DNA of 64,000 nucleotides from Nocardiopsis sp. TSRI0078 (lineage in GTDB: Bacteria; Actinomycetota; Actinomycetes; Streptosporangiales; Streptosporangiaceae), in NCBI RefSeq assembly GCF_001905145.1, contig NZ_LWLB01000011.1, forward strand, positions 1 through 64,000, written 5' to 3'. The translations under genes and the position numbers were made by a program. The notes beneath the pieces were generated by a model. That model did no database searches. It was not told where the DNA came from and worked only from the letters and a program-made list of their open reading frames with translations. Shown piece after piece: positions 51,917 to 61,178 of the stretch. Numbering within the stretch: position 1 is the stretch's first letter; each line of letters starts with the position of its first letter.

Positions 51917-52411
51917 ATGCGTGTGCTGCTCCTGTCCGACACCCACATCCCGCGCCGCGCGCGCGACCTGCCCGACCAGGTCTGGCGGGAGGTCGAACGG
52001 GCCGACACCGTGGTCCACGCCGGGGACTGGTGCGACCTGGCCAGCCTGGAACGCCTCCAGGAGCGGGCCGGGCACCTGATCGGCGTGTACGGCAACAACG
52101 ACGGTCCCGACCTGCGCGCACGGCTGCCCGAGGTCGCCCACGCCACCCTCGAAGGAGTGCGCCTGGCCGTCGTCCACGAGACCGGTGACGCGCGGGGACG
52201 CGAGAAACGCTGCCAGGAACGCTTCGCCGACCACGACGTGCTGGTGTTCGGGCACTCGCACATCCCCTGGGACACCACCGCCCCCTCCGGACTGCGACTG
52301 CTCAACCCCGGCTCGCCCACGGACCGGCGCCGCCAACCCCACCACACCTACATGACGGCGACCCTGCGCGACGCACAGGTACACGACGTCCACCTGCACC
52401 GGGTGCGCTGA
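51917..52411 (+). CDS. YfcE-type metallophosphoesterase
   Basis: A 164-aa protein. Metal-binding motifs are LSDTHIP (Asp, His), VVHAGDWCD (GD), GVYGNND (GNxD), VVHETGD and FGHSHIPW (GHxH). The length matches small YfcE/MJ0936-type phosphodiesterases of unknown physiological substrate. ATG 51917 has a TAGGCT box seven bases upstream (leaderless). Confidence 0.9.
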   Translation: MRVLLLSDTHIPRRARDLPDQVWREVERADTVVHAGDWCDLASLERLQERAGHLIGVYGNNDGPDLRARLPEVAHATLEGVRLAVVHETGDARGREKRCQERFADHDVLVFGHSHIPWDTTAPSGLRLLNPGSPTDRRRQPHHTYMTATLRDAQVHDVHLHRVR

Positions 52412-52435
52412 AGGGGCCCGGGGCCGCTCCCGCCC

Positions 52436-53479
52436 TCAGAAGGCGAGCACTCCGACGATCCCCGCGTAGACCACGATCAGCAGCACGCCCTCGAAGCCGA
52501 TCCGGCCCCAGCCGCGCACCTGGCGCAGGATGAGCCCGGCCAGCAGCACCACGGTCATCAGCAGCGCCCCGGCCGTCAGGAACAACTCGTCCGCCGTGGC
52601 GGCGTGGAACAGCGATCCCCGCCGGTAGAAGGCGTCGCCCACGGCCAGGTTGAGCACGTCCAGGCTGTTGCCGCCGATGACGGCGGCGACGGCCAGCGTC
52701 ATCGCGCCTCTCCGGACCGCCGCGACCGCCGCGACCGTCTCGGGCAGGGCGTTGACCGCGCCCATCGCCACCGCGCCCACCAGACCCGCGTTGAGCCCCG
52801 TGGCCTCCACGATCGTCGCTGCCGCCCGGGCCAGCGCCCACCCGCCCACGGCCACGACGGCGCCCACCACGAGGAAGCGCGCCCACAGCACGCTCGTGCG
52901 CGCACCGGCCCGCTCCCCTCCCCCGTCCTCGGGGACGTCCACCACCGTCTCGGTGGTGCGCACGGCACGCCACATCGGATGCTTGTGCTCCTTCTGGATC
53001 AGCCAGAGACCGCCCGCGTAGAACAGGACCAGCCCGACCGAGGCCGGATGCACACCCACGAGCACCACGTCCGGGCCGAAGGCCGTGAGCATCGCCAGCG
53101 TCAGCAGACCGATCAGCATGCAGCAGAAGAGCAGGTTGGCCGAGGAGGCGGCGGCGTGCTCCAGGTTGGCGCGCCGGTAGAAGAAGTCGGCCACCGCCAA
53201 CGCGAGCGTCTGCGCGGCGATACCCCCCACGGCGTTGCTGTAGGCCAGCCCGGGATGGTCCACCGAGGCGCTGACCGCCGTCATCACGATCCCCGACAGG
53301 GAGGTGGCCAGACCGAAGAAGACCGCGCCGAAGACCGCCTCCCCCCACCCGGTGCGGTCGGCCAGGACGTCGCCCAGCGCCGCCATCCTGACGCTGGCCA
53401 CCACCGTCACCACGGCCACCAGGACGAAGAGCCCCGCACTCCATCCCAGCGGCCAGGGTGGGGACAGCGCCTCCAGCAT
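52436..53479 (-). CDS. Sodium/calcium-exchanger-superfamily antiporter
   Basis: A 347-aa protein with about ten helices in two halves, each with an alpha-repeat: GLATSLSGIVMTAVSASVD and AVNALPETVAAVAAVRR followed by GGNSLDVLNLAVGDAF. The acidic residues expected for cation binding are present in the second repeat (Glu in LPET) and replaced in the first (Ser in SLSG), which may alter coupling. Ion specificity is unknown. A GAGGAAGAG lies directly before the ATG. It is convergent with the phosphoesterase gene. Confidence 0.82.
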   Translation of the reverse strand: MLEALSPPWPLGWSAGLFVLVAVVTVVASVRMAALGDVLADRTGWGEAVFGAVFFGLATSLSGIVMTAVSASVDHPGLAYSNAVGGIAAQTLALAVADFFYRRANLEHAAASSANLLFCCMLIGLLTLAMLTAFGPDVVLVGVHPASVGLVLFYAGGLWLIQKEHKHPMWRAVRTTETVVDVPEDGGGERAGARTSVLWARFLVVGAVVAVGGWALARAAATIVEATGLNAGLVGAVAMGAVNALPETVAAVAAVRRGAMTLAVAAVIGGNSLDVLNLAVGDAFYRRGSLFHAATADELFLTAGALLMTVVLLAGLILRQVRGWGRIGFEGVLLIVVYAGIVGVLAF

Positions 53480-53682
53480 CTCTTCCTCGCTCCTTCACAC
53501 GTTCCTCGGTCCTTCCGGCAACCCCTACCGCCTACCCCGCACCCGTCCGGCTATCCCGCGGCCCCAGGCGCGGTAGACGGAGAACAAACTCTCCTCCAAG
53601 GGCGCATACGTCTCAGGTGCCCGGGTAGCGGCCCAAAAACAGTCCGTGTTGCGACCACATCCCCCAGTGATGAGGCGAAAGC

Positions 53683-54588
53683 ATGTTCCGACACACCAAA
53701 CACCTGCAGTTCGAGGCCAAGCCCGAGGCGCCCGACGCGCTTTTCGCGGCGAAACTCCAGGAGCTCATCGGCGGCGCCTTCGGCGAGATGACCGTCACCA
53801 TGCAGTACCTGTTCCAGGGCTGGAACTGCCGCATCGAGGGCAAGTACAAGGACCTGATCATGGACGTGGCTACCGAGGAGATCGGCCACGTCGAGATGCT
53901 CGCCACCATGGTGGCCCGCCTGCTGGAGGGCGCCCCGGCCACCACCGTGGCCAAGGCCGTCGAGGACCCGGTGGTGGCGGCGATCGTGGGCGGTATGAAC
54001 CCCCAACAGGCCATCGTCGCCGGGGGCGGCGCCGTACCCGCCGACTCCGCGGGCACCCCTTGGAACGGCAAGTACATCGTGGCCAGCGGCAACCTGCTGG
54101 CGGACTTTCGCGCCAACGTCGCGGCCGAGGCCCAGGGCCGTCTCCAGACCGCGCGCCTGTACAACATGACCGACGACCCCGGCGTCAAGGCGATGCTCCA
54201 GTTCAACCTGGCCCGGGACACCGTCCACCAGAACATGTGGCTGGCCGCCATCGAGGAGCTGCAGGAGGACGGCCTGGAGGGCGAGGTCGCTCCCAGCGCC
54301 CTCTTCGACGAGGAGAACCAGGAGCACGCCAACACCATCTGGGGCCTGTCCGACGGCACCGCCGCCGCCCAGGCCCGCTGGGCGAACAGGCCCGCCCCCG
54401 ACGGGCGGCACGAACTGCGCTACCTCGACCAGCCCGAACCGCTCGGCGGGAAGGCCTCCGCGCCGCCCGCGGACCCCGAGCTGTACGGGACCAACGGCGA
54501 ACCCAGCGGTGAGGGCTCGACCAAGGGACCGTCCAAGGCCACCAAGGGCGAGGGCTTCATGGGCAAGCTCAAGGACACCCTGGAATAG
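53683..54588 (+). CDS. Manganese catalase
   Basis: A 301-aa ferritin-like di-manganese catalase. Ligands are Glu35 (GEMTVTMQYLFQG), Glu66 and His69 (ATEEIGHVEML), a Glu in NVAAEAQGRLQ and a His in RDTVHQNMWLAAIEE. It decomposes H2O2 without haem in the cytoplasm. The last ~60 residues are Pro/Gly/Lys-rich and end GKLKDTLE, as in several actinobacterial forms. GAGGCG lies before the ATG. It stands alone, with a 200-base upstream region. Confidence 0.94.
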   Translation: MFRHTKHLQFEAKPEAPDALFAAKLQELIGGAFGEMTVTMQYLFQGWNCRIEGKYKDLIMDVATEEIGHVEMLATMVARLLEGAPATTVAKAVEDPVVAAIVGGMNPQQAIVAGGGAVPADSAGTPWNGKYIVASGNLLADFRANVAAEAQGRLQTARLYNMTDDPGVKAMLQFNLARDTVHQNMWLAAIEELQEDGLEGEVAPSALFDEENQEHANTIWGLSDGTAAAQARWANRPAPDGRHELRYLDQPEPLGGKASAPPADPELYGTNGEPSGEGSTKGPSKATKGEGFMGKLKDTLE

Positions 54589-54736
54589 CCCCTCCGCACG
54601 ACCGGGCACGCGCGCCCGCCCCCAGGGACGGGCGGACACGCGTCCCGCCGGACCACGCCCGGCAGGCCGACGCCCCGGGCGTGGTCCCGTTCCCGGACGG
54701 CCGGGACCGTCCCGCGAGCGCTGCAAGGAGAAGCCG

Positions 54737-55486
54737 GTGCAGGAGTCATCGACACACGCGAACCGGCGGCCGCCGCCCGCCGACCCGCCTCCGCTGCCCG
54801 GACCGCCACTACTCAGGCAGGACTGGCGCGGGGTGGTCCTCACACACTGGGCACTCCCACCCGAACAGGTCACGCCGCTGCTGCCCCCGCACACCCGGCC
54901 CGACGTACTGGACGGGGCCGCACACGTCGGACTCGTGGCCTTCCACGTCCCCTCAACCACGGCCGCCGGGATCCCGGTCGGCGGATTCGGCGAGGTGAAC
55001 GTACGCCTGTACTCGGTGGACGGGTACGGCCGCCGGGGCGTGGTCTTCCTGTCCATGGACGCCGACTCGGCCCACAACGTCCTGGCGGCGCGCGCCCTGA
55101 CGAGCCTGCCCTACATGTGGTCGGACGTCTCCCTGCGCTCCGAGGGCGACGCGCACGCCGGCGCGGTACGCCGCCGGCTGCCCCGGGGCGGGGCCCGGGG
55201 CAGCTGGCGGGCCACCGTGGGCGAGCGCCTGGACCGCCCCGGCCCGCTGGAGCACTTCGTCACCGCACGATGGGGCCTGCACACCCGCCACGCGGGCCGC
55301 ACCTGGTGGATCCGGGTACGGCACCGGCCCTGGCCCCTGTACCGCGCGCACTCCTGGGCCTATGAGGGCGACCTGCTCCAGGCCGCGGGCGTACACGTCG
55401 GCGACCGCGAACCCGTGTCGGTGCTGTGGTCACCCGGCGTGGACACCGTCGTGTGCCCGTCCCTGGTGACCGCACCCCGCACCTGA
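54737..55486 (+). CDS. DUF2071 (YqjF-like) protein
   Basis: A 249-aa protein. LRQDWRGVVLTHWALPPEQV at the start and VPVGGFGEVNVRLYS-type segments (GFGEVNVRLY) match DUF2071, a family distantly related to acetoacetate decarboxylase. The segment VFLSMDADS follows. No enzymatic activity is established for the family. GTG 54737 has AAGGAG six bases upstream. It sits 150 bases after the manganese catalase gene. Confidence 0.85.
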   Translation: MQESSTHANRRPPPADPPPLPGPPLLRQDWRGVVLTHWALPPEQVTPLLPPHTRPDVLDGAAHVGLVAFHVPSTTAAGIPVGGFGEVNVRLYSVDGYGRRGVVFLSMDADSAHNVLAARALTSLPYMWSDVSLRSEGDAHAGAVRRRLPRGGARGSWRATVGERLDRPGPLEHFVTARWGLHTRHAGRTWWIRVRHRPWPLYRAHSWAYEGDLLQAAGVHVGDREPVSVLWSPGVDTVVCPSLVTAPRT

Positions 55487-55519
55487 CCCCGGTCGGCGCC
55501 CCGGGCCGCGCACCCGCCC

Positions 55520-57607
55520 TCAGAGCAGCACCTTGTCCGGCGTGATCGGCAGGTCACGGACCCGCACACCCGTGGCGTGGTACACGGCGTTGGCCACGGC
55601 CGCTGCCGTACCCACGATGCCGATCTCGCCCACGCCCCGCGAACCCATCGGGGTGGCGCGCAGGTCCTCCCCCTCCAACCAGTCCACCCGCAGATCGCCC
55701 ACGTCGGCGTTGGTGGGGATGTGGTACTCGGCGAAGTCCCCGTTGGCGACGTGGCCGTAGCGCGGATCCCGGAAGCTCTCCTCGTGCAGCGCCATCGACA
55801 TCCCCATGACCATCCCGCCCAGGAACTGCGAACGCACCGTACGCGGATTGACCACCCGCCCCACCGAGAACATGCCGAACATGCGCGGCACCCGGATCTC
55901 ACCCGTGTCGGCGTGCACGCGCGCCTCGACGAAGTGCGCCCCGAAGGAGTAGACCGCGTACCCCTCGTCGACGGTGTCCTGCGCCGCGCTCGCCCGCGCG
56001 CTCGCGCCCGGCGCCGGGGAGTACCCGTGCTCGGCCCGAAAGGCCCGGGCCGCGGCCACGATCGCCGTACCCCAGGAGCTGGTACCGCTGGACCCGCCCG
56101 CGACCGAGGCCGTGGGCAGGGCCGTGTCGCCGATCCGCAGCCGCACCTCCTCCGCCGGGCACCCCAGCGCGTCCGCCGCGATCTGGGTGAGCGCGGTCCA
56201 GGCCCCGGTACCGATGTCCACCGCGCCGATACCCACCTCGTAACGGCCGTCGTCGCCGTAGCGGACATGGGCCACCGACCCCGGGTTGAACAGGTGCGGA
56301 TAGCTCGCCGCGGCCACACCGGTACCGACCAGCCAGTCGCCCTCACGGCGGACTCCGGGAGCGGGGTCGCGCCCGTGCCAGCCGAAGCGCTCGGCGCCCT
56401 CGCGCAGACACCTGACCAACTGCCGGTCCGACCACGGAGCGCCGCTCTGCGGATCGGTCTCCGGCTCGTTGCGCACCCGCAACTCCACCGGGTCCACCCC
56501 CAGCTCCTGGGCGAGCTCATCCATGGCCGCCTCCAGCGCGTACATCCCCGGCGCCTCGCCCGGCGCCCGCATCCAGAAGTTGACGGGCACGTCCAGAGCG
56601 GCCATCCGGTGGGTGGTGCGGCGGTGGGGCGCGGCGTACATCCACCGCGAGCACATCGCGCTCTGCTCGGGGAACTCCTTGACCGTCGAGGTCTGCTCCA
56701 CCGAGTCATGGACCAGCACGCTCAACCGCCCGTCCCGGTCGGCGCCCAGGCGCACCCTCTGGATCGTGGGGGTGCGGTAGCCGACCAGGCAGAACATCTG
56801 CTGCCGGGTCAGCGCGAACTTGACCGGCCGCCCGGGCAGGGCACGAGCGGCCATCGCGGCCAGGACGTCGTGGGCGTGCGCCTCCCCCTTGGAACCGAAG
56901 CCGCCTCCCACATGCGGTGCGACCACCCTGACCCGCTCCGGCTCCAGGCCGAACACCGCGGCCACCGACGCGCGGACCACGTGCACGCCCTGGGTGGAGT
57001 CGTAGAGGGTCAGGCGCCCGGCCTCCTCCTCCCACAGGGCCACGGTGGTGTGCGGCTCCATCGGGTTGTTGTGCTCCGTAGGCGTGCCGTAGGTGTGGTC
57101 GACCAGGACCTCGGCGCGCTCCAGCGCCGCCTCCACCTCGCCCTGCTCGGTGTCGGACGCGGGCCCGTCCTCGCTCTCGGGCCGGTACAGCCCCCCGTGG
57201 TCGCCGGTCAGCACCACGTCGTGCGGCGACCGCTCGTACTCCACCCGCACCAGCCCGGCCGCCTGCCGGGCGGTCTCGGGGGTGTCGGCGACGACCGCGG
57301 CGACGAACTGGCCGTGGAAGGACACCTCGTCGGACTGCAGGACGGCGAACTCCCGGTCACTGGTGTCGGCGAGCCGCTCGGCGTTGCCGGGGGTCAGAAC
57401 GGCGCGCACCTCCTCCAGCGCCTCGGCCTCCGAGGCGTCGACACCGGCGACGCGCCCCCGTGCACAGGTGGACAGCACCGGATGCAGGTACAGGGGGTCG
57501 TCGAGCGGATGCTCGTAGGCGTAGGTCGCCCGCCCGGTGACCTTGTCCGCGCCCTCCAGCCGGGTCAGCGGCCGGCCCATGGCCTGCGGCTGCGACGTCT
57601 TGGTCAT
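55520..57607 (-). CDS. Molybdopterin-binding subunit of aldehyde oxidoreductase (PaoC/YagR-like)
   Basis: A 695-aa member of the xanthine oxidase family. VGGGFGSKGEAHAHDVLAA binds the cofactor, and MRAPGEAPGMYALEAAMDEL and the C-terminal GSRGVGEIGIVGTAAAVANA carry the catalytic Glu. The YagR-type segment VGDLRVDWLEGEDLRATPMG is present. It oxidises aldehydes to acids with molybdenum cytosine dinucleotide, as in E. coli PaoABC. Its ATG overlaps the stop of the FAD subunit gene. No MocA/PaoD-type maturation protein is adjacent. Confidence 0.92.
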   Translation of the reverse strand: MTKTSQPQAMGRPLTRLEGADKVTGRATYAYEHPLDDPLYLHPVLSTCARGRVAGVDASEAEALEEVRAVLTPGNAERLADTSDREFAVLQSDEVSFHGQFVAAVVADTPETARQAAGLVRVEYERSPHDVVLTGDHGGLYRPESEDGPASDTEQGEVEAALERAEVLVDHTYGTPTEHNNPMEPHTTVALWEEEAGRLTLYDSTQGVHVVRASVAAVFGLEPERVRVVAPHVGGGFGSKGEAHAHDVLAAMAARALPGRPVKFALTRQQMFCLVGYRTPTIQRVRLGADRDGRLSVLVHDSVEQTSTVKEFPEQSAMCSRWMYAAPHRRTTHRMAALDVPVNFWMRAPGEAPGMYALEAAMDELAQELGVDPVELRVRNEPETDPQSGAPWSDRQLVRCLREGAERFGWHGRDPAPGVRREGDWLVGTGVAAASYPHLFNPGSVAHVRYGDDGRYEVGIGAVDIGTGAWTALTQIAADALGCPAEEVRLRIGDTALPTASVAGGSSGTSSWGTAIVAAARAFRAEHGYSPAPGASARASAAQDTVDEGYAVYSFGAHFVEARVHADTGEIRVPRMFGMFSVGRVVNPRTVRSQFLGGMVMGMSMALHEESFRDPRYGHVANGDFAEYHIPTNADVGDLRVDWLEGEDLRATPMGSRGVGEIGIVGTAAAVANAVYHATGVRVRDLPITPDKVLL

Positions 57608-58596
57608 CGTGCCTCCTCAGCGGTCAGCTCGCGCAGGACCAGGGCCAGGGTGTTGACGGCCATGGGGACCTTGAAGGCGTTGTCCGGTCCGGTGCGGGCG
57701 ACGGCGAGTTCGGCCCGCCCGGCCTCGCGGAAGGCCTCCTCGGTCGCCGGACCCCCGCGCAGCACCTCCTCGGCCCGGTGGGCGCGCCAGGGCGCGTGCG
57801 CCAGACCGCCGAAGGCCACGCGCACGTCCACCACGGTGCCGTCCACGACGTCGAGCGCGGCGGCCACCGACACCAGCGCGAAGGCGTAGGAGGCGCGGTC
57901 GCGCACCTTGCGGTAGGTCGACCGCATGGCCGACGGCAGGTGGGGCAGGTCCACGGCGGTGATCAGGTCGCCGTGCTCCAGGACGGTGTCGCGCTCGGGC
58001 TCCGCGCCCGGCAGCCGGTGCAGGCCGGGCATGTCCACGGTGCGCTCACCGGCGGGACCGAGCACGTGCACCCGCGCGCCCAGGGCGGTCATCGCGACCG
58101 CCATGTCGGAGGGGTGGGTGGCCACACAGTGCTCCGAGGCGCCCAGGACGGCGTTGTAGCGGCCATAGCCCTCCACCGCCGCACAGCCCGTACCGGGTTC
58201 GCGCTTGTTGCAGGGCATGGCGCGGTTCTGGAAGTACACGCACCGTGTGCGCTGCAGGAGGTTGCCGCCGGTGGTGGCGGCGTTGCGCAACTGCCCCGAG
58301 GCACCCGCCAACAGCGCCTGGGAGAGGACGGGAAAGCGCCTGCGCACCTCGGGGTGGGCGGCCAGGTCGCTGTTGGGCACGGCCGCGCCCACGCGGATCC
58401 GCCCGTCGGGCAGCTCCTCGATCCGGTCGCTGAGCAGCTCGCGCACGTCCACGAGCGCGGTGGGCTGAGTGATGCCCAGCTTCATACGGTCGACCAGGTT
58501 GGTACCCCCGCCGAGATAGGCGGCCTCGGGATCGCCCGCGACCGCGGCGACGGCGGCGGAGGCCTCGGCGGGCCTGCTGTAGTCGAACGGTCTCAC
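57604..58596 (-). CDS. FAD-binding subunit of aldehyde oxidoreductase (PaoB/YagS-like)
   Basis: A 330-aa protein. The FAD motif is AYLGGGTNLVDRMKLG with GNLLQRTRC. A cysteine set in CVYFQNRAMPCNKREPGTGC matches the extra [4Fe-4S] site of PaoB, absent from most xanthine oxidase relatives. GTG 58596 overlaps the stop of the iron-sulfur subunit gene (GTGA), and its own end overlaps the next gene (ATGA), so the three subunits are translationally coupled. Confidence 0.92.
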   Translation of the reverse strand: MRPFDYSRPAEASAAVAAVAGDPEAAYLGGGTNLVDRMKLGITQPTALVDVRELLSDRIEELPDGRIRVGAAVPNSDLAAHPEVRRRFPVLSQALLAGASGQLRNAATTGGNLLQRTRCVYFQNRAMPCNKREPGTGCAAVEGYGRYNAVLGASEHCVATHPSDMAVAMTALGARVHVLGPAGERTVDMPGLHRLPGAEPERDTVLEHGDLITAVDLPHLPSAMRSTYRKVRDRASYAFALVSVAAALDVVDGTVVDVRVAFGGLAHAPWRAHRAEEVLRGGPATEEAFREAGRAELAVARTGPDNAFKVPMAVNTLALVLRELTAEEAR

Positions 58597-59096
58597 CGGG
58601 CGGCCTCCCTGATCGCGGCGACGATGTTGACGTAGGCGCCGCAACGGCACAGGTTGCCGCTCATACGCTCACGGATCTCCTCGTCGTCCAGGCGCACCGG
58701 CGCGTCCAGGTCCTCGGTGACGTGGCTGGGCCAGTCGGCGGCGGCCTCCTCCAGCATGCCCACCGCCGAACAGACCTGACCGGGCGTGCAGTAGCCGCAC
58801 TGGAAACCGTCGTGGTCGACGAAGGCGCGGGCGACGGGGTGCAGCCGCCCCTCCTCGGAGAGCCCGGCCGCGGTGGTGACGCTGGCGCCGTCGTGCGCGA
58901 CCGCGAGGGCCAGGCAGGACACGACGCGGCGCCCCTCCAGCAGGACCGTGCACGCTCCGCACTGGCCGTGGTCACAGCCCTTCTTGGGCGAGGTCACCCC
59001 CAGCCGGTCACGCAGCGCGTCCAGCAGGGTGGTTCGGGTGTCGACGGTGAGTTCGTGTTCCTCACCATCGACATGCAGGGTGATCGTGGCCTCCAA
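58593..59096 (-). CDS. [2Fe-2S] subunit of aldehyde oxidoreductase (PaoA/YagT-like)
   Basis: A 167-aa protein with two [2Fe-2S] sites: GCDHGQCGACTVLLEG in the plant-ferredoxin-like domain, and GYCTPGQVCSAVGML with SGNLCRCGAYVNIVAAI in the helical domain. Unlike E. coli PaoA it has no Tat signal, so the complex should stay in the cytoplasm. The TTG at 59096 is chosen because GGGAGGAC lies eight bases upstream; the open frame extends to 59147. It is the first gene of the three-gene operon. Confidence 0.9.
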   Translation of the reverse strand: MEATITLHVDGEEHELTVDTRTTLLDALRDRLGVTSPKKGCDHGQCGACTVLLEGRRVVSCLALAVAHDGASVTTAAGLSEEGRLHPVARAFVDHDGFQCGYCTPGQVCSAVGMLEEAAADWPSHVTEDLDAPVRLDDEEIRERMSGNLCRCGAYVNIVAAIREAAR

Positions 59097-59248
59097 CGGC
59101 GGTGTCCTCCCTCGTGTGCGGTCAGTGTCCTCGGCCCCTCCACGCACCGCGTCGAAGGCTCGTCACAGTCTGTGACACCTTCGGGGCCGCCGGAAGCCGA
59201 CACGGCGCGGTCCCCGCTACCGGCGCGGCGCGGGCGCCCCTTTCCGGT

Positions 59249-60286
59249 TCAGCCCGCGGCGGGTTCCAGAACCGCCCGCGCCCCCGGCAGCCGCCCGTGG
59301 TCGAGGTCGTCGAAGGCCTCGGGGGCCTCCTCCAGCGGATAGGTCCTCGTGCGCTGGCGCACCCTGCCCCGGGCGGCCAGGCTCATGAGTTCGTCCAGGT
59401 CGTTGTAGCTGCCCACCAGGTTGCCCACGACGGAGATCTCACGGGAGACGAGCTCGATGGTCGGAACGTCGAGCGCCCCGCCGTAACCGACGACGAAGTA
59501 GCTCCCCGCGTCGCGGGTCATGGCCACACCCTCCTTCTCGGTGCCGCCCTCACCGACGAAGTCGAGCACCACCTGCGCGCCCCTGCCGCCGGTGATGTCG
59601 GCGACCGCCTCGGCCTGGGTGCCGTCGGCCCGTACCGTGTGCGCCGCCCCCAGCTCCCCGGCCACGCGCAGCGCCTCCTCCGAACGGTCCACGACGGTCA
59701 GCTCGGCCGGGCTGAGCGCGGTGAGCACCTGGATCCCGATGTGGCCCAGTCCCCCGGCTCCGACCAGCACCGCGTGCGCCCCCGGGTACAGCAGCGGGAC
59801 CGCCCTGCGCACGGCGTGGTAGGCGGTGAGCCCGGCGTCGGCGAGCGCGGCCACCTCCACGGGTCTCAGCCCCTCGGCGAGCTTGACGCAGGAGCGGGCG
59901 TTGGTGAGCAGCAGTTCGGCCATCCCTCCGTCGGTGTCGATACCGGGGAAGGAGGAGTTCTCGCAGTGGACGTCGTCGCCCGCACGGCAGGGACGGCACA
60001 GCCCGCACGTGACCAGCGGATGCAGGATCACCTTGTCCCCGACCAGGACGTTGGTGACGGCCGGACCGATCTCGACCACGGTCCCCGCGTTCTCGTGCCC
60101 CAGAACGTAGGGCAGGGAGACTCCGCTCCTGTCCGCCCACTGGCCCTCGACGATGTGCAGGTCGGTGCGGCACACACCGGCGGCGTCGACCTGCACCAGG
60201 ACGTCCAGCGGCCCCCTGGCCCTCGGCTCGGGGACCTCGTCGACGGAGGGGCCCTCACCGTACTCGTGTACCCGTACCGCGCGCAT
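59249..60286 (-). CDS. Zinc-dependent alcohol dehydrogenase
   Basis: A 345-aa medium-chain dehydrogenase. Catalytic zinc: Cys in AAGVCRTDLHI and the GHENAG segment. Structural zinc: four Cys in CGLCRPCRAGDDVHC. The Rossmann motif is LVGAGGLGHIG followed by VVDRS. It lies 150 bases upstream of the aldehyde oxidoreductase operon in the same direction, which suggests alcohol to aldehyde to acid conversion. The substrate is unknown. AGGGGGCGG precedes the ATG. Confidence 0.9.
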   Translation of the reverse strand: MRAVRVHEYGEGPSVDEVPEPRARGPLDVLVQVDAAGVCRTDLHIVEGQWADRSGVSLPYVLGHENAGTVVEIGPAVTNVLVGDKVILHPLVTCGLCRPCRAGDDVHCENSSFPGIDTDGGMAELLLTNARSCVKLAEGLRPVEVAALADAGLTAYHAVRRAVPLLYPGAHAVLVGAGGLGHIGIQVLTALSPAELTVVDRSEEALRVAGELGAAHTVRADGTQAEAVADITGGRGAQVVLDFVGEGGTEKEGVAMTRDAGSYFVVGYGGALDVPTIELVSREISVVGNLVGSYNDLDELMSLAARGRVRQRTRTYPLEEAPEAFDDLDHGRLPGARAVLEPAAG

Positions 60287-60471
60287 ACCGCCCCCTGGGG
60301 TCCTCCGGCTCCGAGCGCCGGACGTGGAAAAGCGTCTCCCCAGGCGCACTGACCGCGGTCCGCACCGTCCAAACCTGCCGCACCGCCCGGTGACCGGGCG
60401 CGCACCCCGTGCTGCCGGGCTCGGTCACCGCAGGGCCGCACCGCCCGGCCCGCGCACCGGTCCCGCCGAGG

Positions 60472-61032
60472 TCAGGGCTTCCTGCCGGTGAGGGCGATGA
60501 GCCGCTCCTGGGTACCGGCCCCGGGGCCGGCCTCCACGGGCGCGTCGAACATCGGCCCCGGCCCGAACCCCTGGTCGCTCGCCCAGGCGTGGACCTCCTT
60601 GACCAGCTCCGGGTCCAGGTCCTCGTCCACCCCCAGGGCACGCGCCAGGTCCCAGGCGTGCACCGTCAGGTCGAAGGTCATCTGCCACAGGTAGAGCTCG
60701 GCGGGCGCGTCACCGAAGGACAGGTGCACCGTGCTCTCCAGGGAGGACGGCGCCAACCAGGCCGTACGGGCCTCACGGGAGGCCACCTCCCAGGTGGTGA
60801 CGGGCTCCTCCCCCAGGTTGTCCCCCTCGAAGCGGTCGCCGACCTCCTCGATCCGCGCACCGCCCAGCAGAGTCGGCACCCAGAGCTGCTCGGTGGTCAG
60901 GTGGTTGACCAGGTCGTGCACGTCCCAGTCGGCGCAGGGCGTGGGCAGCGCCCAGTCCGTCAGCCTGATCGCGCGGACCCGTCGGTCGAACTCCCCCATC
61001 GCGGTGCCGTGCAGGTCGATCAGTCGTGCCAT
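60472..61032 (-). CDS. TIGR03086/maleylpyruvate-isomerase-like DinB-fold protein
   Basis: A 186-aa four-helix protein. TPCADWDVHDLVNHLTTEQLW near residue 32 and MTFDLTVHAWDLARALG near residue 117 supply the His triad that binds metal in the mycothiol-dependent isomerase/DinB superfamily. Members act in mycothiol chemistry, but many are of unknown function. GGGAGAG lies before the ATG. It is not linked to the homogentisate cluster, which lies 22 kb away. Confidence 0.82.
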   Translation of the reverse strand: MARLIDLHGTAMGEFDRRVRAIRLTDWALPTPCADWDVHDLVNHLTTEQLWVPTLLGGARIEEVGDRFEGDNLGEEPVTTWEVASREARTAWLAPSSLESTVHLSFGDAPAELYLWQMTFDLTVHAWDLARALGVDEDLDPELVKEVHAWASDQGFGPGPMFDAPVEAGPGAGTQERLIALTGRKP

Positions 61033-61113
61033 GAGTCTCTCCCGGGGCGGATAGCGGTTCTGCGCCGCCCCTACCCGGCACCGCGGCGGTCCGAACCCGG
61101 ACCCGCGAAGACG

Positions 61114-61160
61114 GCGGGGGCCGTGCACGGAAGGACATCCCTTCCGCGCACGGCCCCCGC
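61114..61160 (-). terminator. Terminator of DHA2 exporter gene
   Basis: A 13-bp outer stem (GCGGGGGCCGTGC and complement) plus a 6-bp inner stem GGAAGG/CCTTCC, 19 bases beyond the exporter stop. Confidence 0.8.
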
Positions 61161-61178
61161 CACGGCCTTCGACGGCTC

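Noticed and set aside
60472-61032. DinB-fold protein as the missing isomerase of the homogentisate pathway
   Set aside because: It is 22 kb away, in an unrelated context; the superfamily is large and mostly uncharacterised, so there is no specific support.
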